The translations under genes were made by a program, and so were the position numbers. Shown here piece after piece: positions 61,840 through 64,000 of a DNA stretch of 64,000 nt; position 1 is the first letter of the stretch; every line of letters starts with the position of its first letter. The stretch comes from Gossypium raimondii (Eukaryota; Streptophyta; Magnoliopsida; Malvales; Malvaceae). Under the pieces are notes generated by a model, which had not been told where the DNA came from, did not search any database, and saw nothing but the letters and a program-made list of their open reading frames with translations. The stretch spans positions 23,126,001-23,190,000 of the forward strand of contig NC_068569.1 of assembly GCF_025698545.1 (NCBI RefSeq), written 5' to 3'.

Positions 61840-63419
61840 AGCGAAAAACATATAATCTTTGGTGAATTTTGTTTAGTTTTCTTTTCCATACTGAGAGAAC
61901 TGGAGCAGTGCTTTTCAGTCGTTTACGTTTGGTCTAATTCTGGTTTTAGTATATCCACTATGTTGAAATTTGATATTTAATCCTTCTTTTTGAAATTGTA
62001 ATCTGATATTTTATTTTTAGGTAAACCATCAAAATAGTCACTTTTGTAACATTTTAGTCATTGAGCCATTAATTATCGTTAACGGTATAACGGTAAGCTA
62101 ACGTGGTGGTATGTTAAATCATTAATTCAATAAAATATTTTAGGTTAAATTATACAATTGATCCTTATAATTTTCTGTTTTGAGCAATTTGATTTTTTCT
62201 TTTATATTTTTTTTCCTTTATTTTCAATTCTTTTATCCATCTTTTTTAACGTAATTTTTGTATGTTTTTCATTTATTAAAAAATTATGTCAACGCTAGTT
62301 CTCATGCCCTCTTTCATGTAACTGCAACTTCAATAAAAAAAAATCGATTATTAACTTAAGCTCATATGAAGAAAAGTTTCAACATGTCAATTTGTAAGTA
62401 ATCTTACGCCAACCACGATTAATTCTTCAAGTAATTGGCGTCTTTTTCTTTAAAAAAAAAGGGGGTTTTCTTGCTTTTGCTTACCTAAAAATCAAGTCAA
62501 TACTTTTACAAAATTTAGTTCATCTATTTATTCTTTTAAGAATTTAACCTTCTATTTTTCGGATTAAAAATACGCTTTCAAATTAACACATTTTACTCAA
62601 AAGTTAATGATATTAACTATTTGAACATTATAAAAAATATAGAGACCAAATTATATTAGAAATGAAAGCATAAAATTAAATCTTAAATTTAAGTATAAAA
62701 GAGAGACTAAAATTGAGGAAATATAACTTATTTTAGTTTTGCTCAAAAATAGTTATTTTAGTCTAAATTGAGTAACAAATTAAATTAATTAATTAGAGGC
62801 ATGGACCTAATTGAACATTTTAAATGCTTCAAATAGGGATCTAATTGTATAAGCAACAATTTAGAACTATTGATTATTGATTTCTACCAATTGCTTTTAA
62901 GGCATTGTCTCCTAGCATTCATTATTTGTTGCAGTTAAAGTGATTGGATGGAATTTTGTTGTATAATTATATTTAAAATAATATAGTGACACGTTAATCA
63001 TCAATAATTATCAAGTAGTAAAACATCAACCATGTTTAGGTTTTGTATTTTCAATCTCTGGCCGACATGATTTATTATTCAATAATTCAAATTTATAATA
63101 TTTTATAATCAAATTTAATACAAATTATTTTTATTATACTTTGAGAAGTGAAATCGATTTTTAGGGTTTGAAAATTGGTTTAATTAATTCTAGACCCGAT
63201 TAGATCCATGAACATCTTTAGGAGGCATTTGGTTCCCTTAATGCAACAATATATTATGGCATATAATATTACATTTCGAAATAAAATTAATGTATTTATA
63301 TTTCAACATTCCGGTCATCTTGTAATATAAGTTGTAACTCATTATGACTCATTTCTTAAGAAATCTTAAATTACGGGTGTAATCTTAAAATTTAGAGCAA
63401 CTTACCTTTTGTTTTTATT
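61840..63419. other. AT-rich intergenic sequence
   Basis: No gene is seen. Positions 62020-62160 contain words shared by small TIR elements elsewhere in such genomes (GTTAACGG, AGTCACTT), without resolvable ends. Confidence 0.45.
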
Positions 63420-63590
63420 AGGAGTGAGCAAAACTCGATTCGACTCGAAAAAATCGAAAAAAAATCGAATTTCGAGTTAAACGAATCGAGTTATTCGAAT
63501 CAACTCGAATTTTTTTTTCAAATTTCAAGTTCGAATCGAGTTGAATTTTCGAATTCAAATAACTCGAATAATTCGAATATCAAACTATAA
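63420..63590. mobile_element. TCGA-rich inverted-repeat element, left end
   Basis: Starts with GGAGTGAGCAAAACTCGATT. It then holds many copies of ACTCGA, TCGAGTT and ATTCGAAT in both orientations, so the stretch is strongly self-complementary. This resembles the end of a short non-autonomous hAT-like element that continues past the window; only one end is visible. Confidence 0.5.
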
Positions 63591-63594
63591 TATT

Positions 63595-64000
63595 TTACAT
63601 TTTTACCCCAAACTCTCAAATCTTTTTACTTTTCCCTCAAAACTTTTACTCCTTCCCACTTTCCCCCCAAAACTTTTACTCCCCTCCTCTCCCAACCCCC
63701 TAATCTACCCAAAATCCATTTCCCACCAAAATTTTACTCTCCCATTTACTTTTTCTCAAAATTTTACTCCCAAAAACCCTTAAAACCTTTTATTTTCCCC
63801 CAAAATTTTTACTCTCTCCCACTTTTCCCCTAAAACTTTTATTTCATTCCCATCCCACCTCTCATCTACCCCAAACCCTCCCCCCTCTAATTTTTGTTTT
63901 TAAATATTTTCCCTCCAAAATTTTACTCCCCTATTTACTTTCCCTCAAACTTTTATTCCTCAAAACTTTTTATTTCCCCCCCTAAACTTTTACTTCTCAC
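63595..64000. repeat. Pyrimidine-rich degenerate tandem repeat
   Basis: Imperfect repeats of an 18-30-bp theme CAAAACTTTTACTCCYYCCC extend to the window edge. The + strand is almost free of G. The open stretch at 63541-63783 follows from this composition and is not a gene. Confidence 0.7.

Noticed and set aside
1-64000. CRISPR arrays, bacterial operons, rRNA or tRNA genes
   Set aside because: The repeats seen are plant minisatellites and transposon ends; intron structure and gene families are eukaryotic, and no cloverleaf or rRNA sequence was recognised by eye.

Overview
This is a plant nuclear genome segment. It shows GT-AG introns, AT-rich gene-poor spacers, dense remnants of Ty3/gypsy, hAT, Mutator-like and LINE elements, and genes of typical land-plant families. 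The gene set is core eudicot. The abundance of one Ty3/gypsy family with 2.5-2.9 kb TGTAAYAGCC...TTACA LTRs fits Malvaceae (cotton relatives); that placement is inference.

Layout: 1-3392 is a minus-strand Ty3/gypsy element (protease remnant, primer-binding site, 5' LTR). 3393-9045 holds another gypsy LTR-like remnant, a minus-strand gag remnant with its primer-binding site, and a TTAA-bounded insertion. 9973-12075 holds a hAT MITE and a broken SANT/Myb-like transposon ORF that carries a Tourist-like MITE. 16551-21923 (+) is a complete 17-exon leishmanolysin-like (M8) metalloprotease. 23034-25981 is a perfect solo LTR with a GGTCA target duplication. 27882-28763 (-) is a two-exon thaumatin-like protein. 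29233-34210 is a long-TIR element with an LTR remnant nested in it, followed by a copia-like LTR. 34362-35554 is a foldback MULE with a perfect 9-bp target duplication. 40002-41081 (+) is a single-exon GATL-type GT8 glycosyltransferase. 42370-43923 holds a LINE remnant and a TIR element. 44673-47373 (+) is an F-box/FBD protein. 49948-55897 (+) is a truncated, frameshifted SEC3 exocyst pseudogene. 56772-58724 (-) is a PP2A catalytic-subunit pseudogene, tail to tail with SEC3. 59518-61805 (-) is a PORR-domain (WTF9-like) organelle splicing factor. The right edge enters a TCGA-rich repeat.

Five genes look intact: the M8 protease, the thaumatin-like protein, the GATL enzyme, the F-box/FBD protein and the PORR protein. 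Two multi-exon genes are pseudogenes that kept their introns, so they arose by DNA-level duplication and not by retroposition. The genes do not form a pathway; this is ordinary plant gene order. Exon models were built by hand from splice signals, reading-frame phase and family knowledge. The most unusual signals are hairpin minisatellites at comparable places in related LTRs, the inverted ~105-bp array inside the MULE, and segmental duplications inside two introns.
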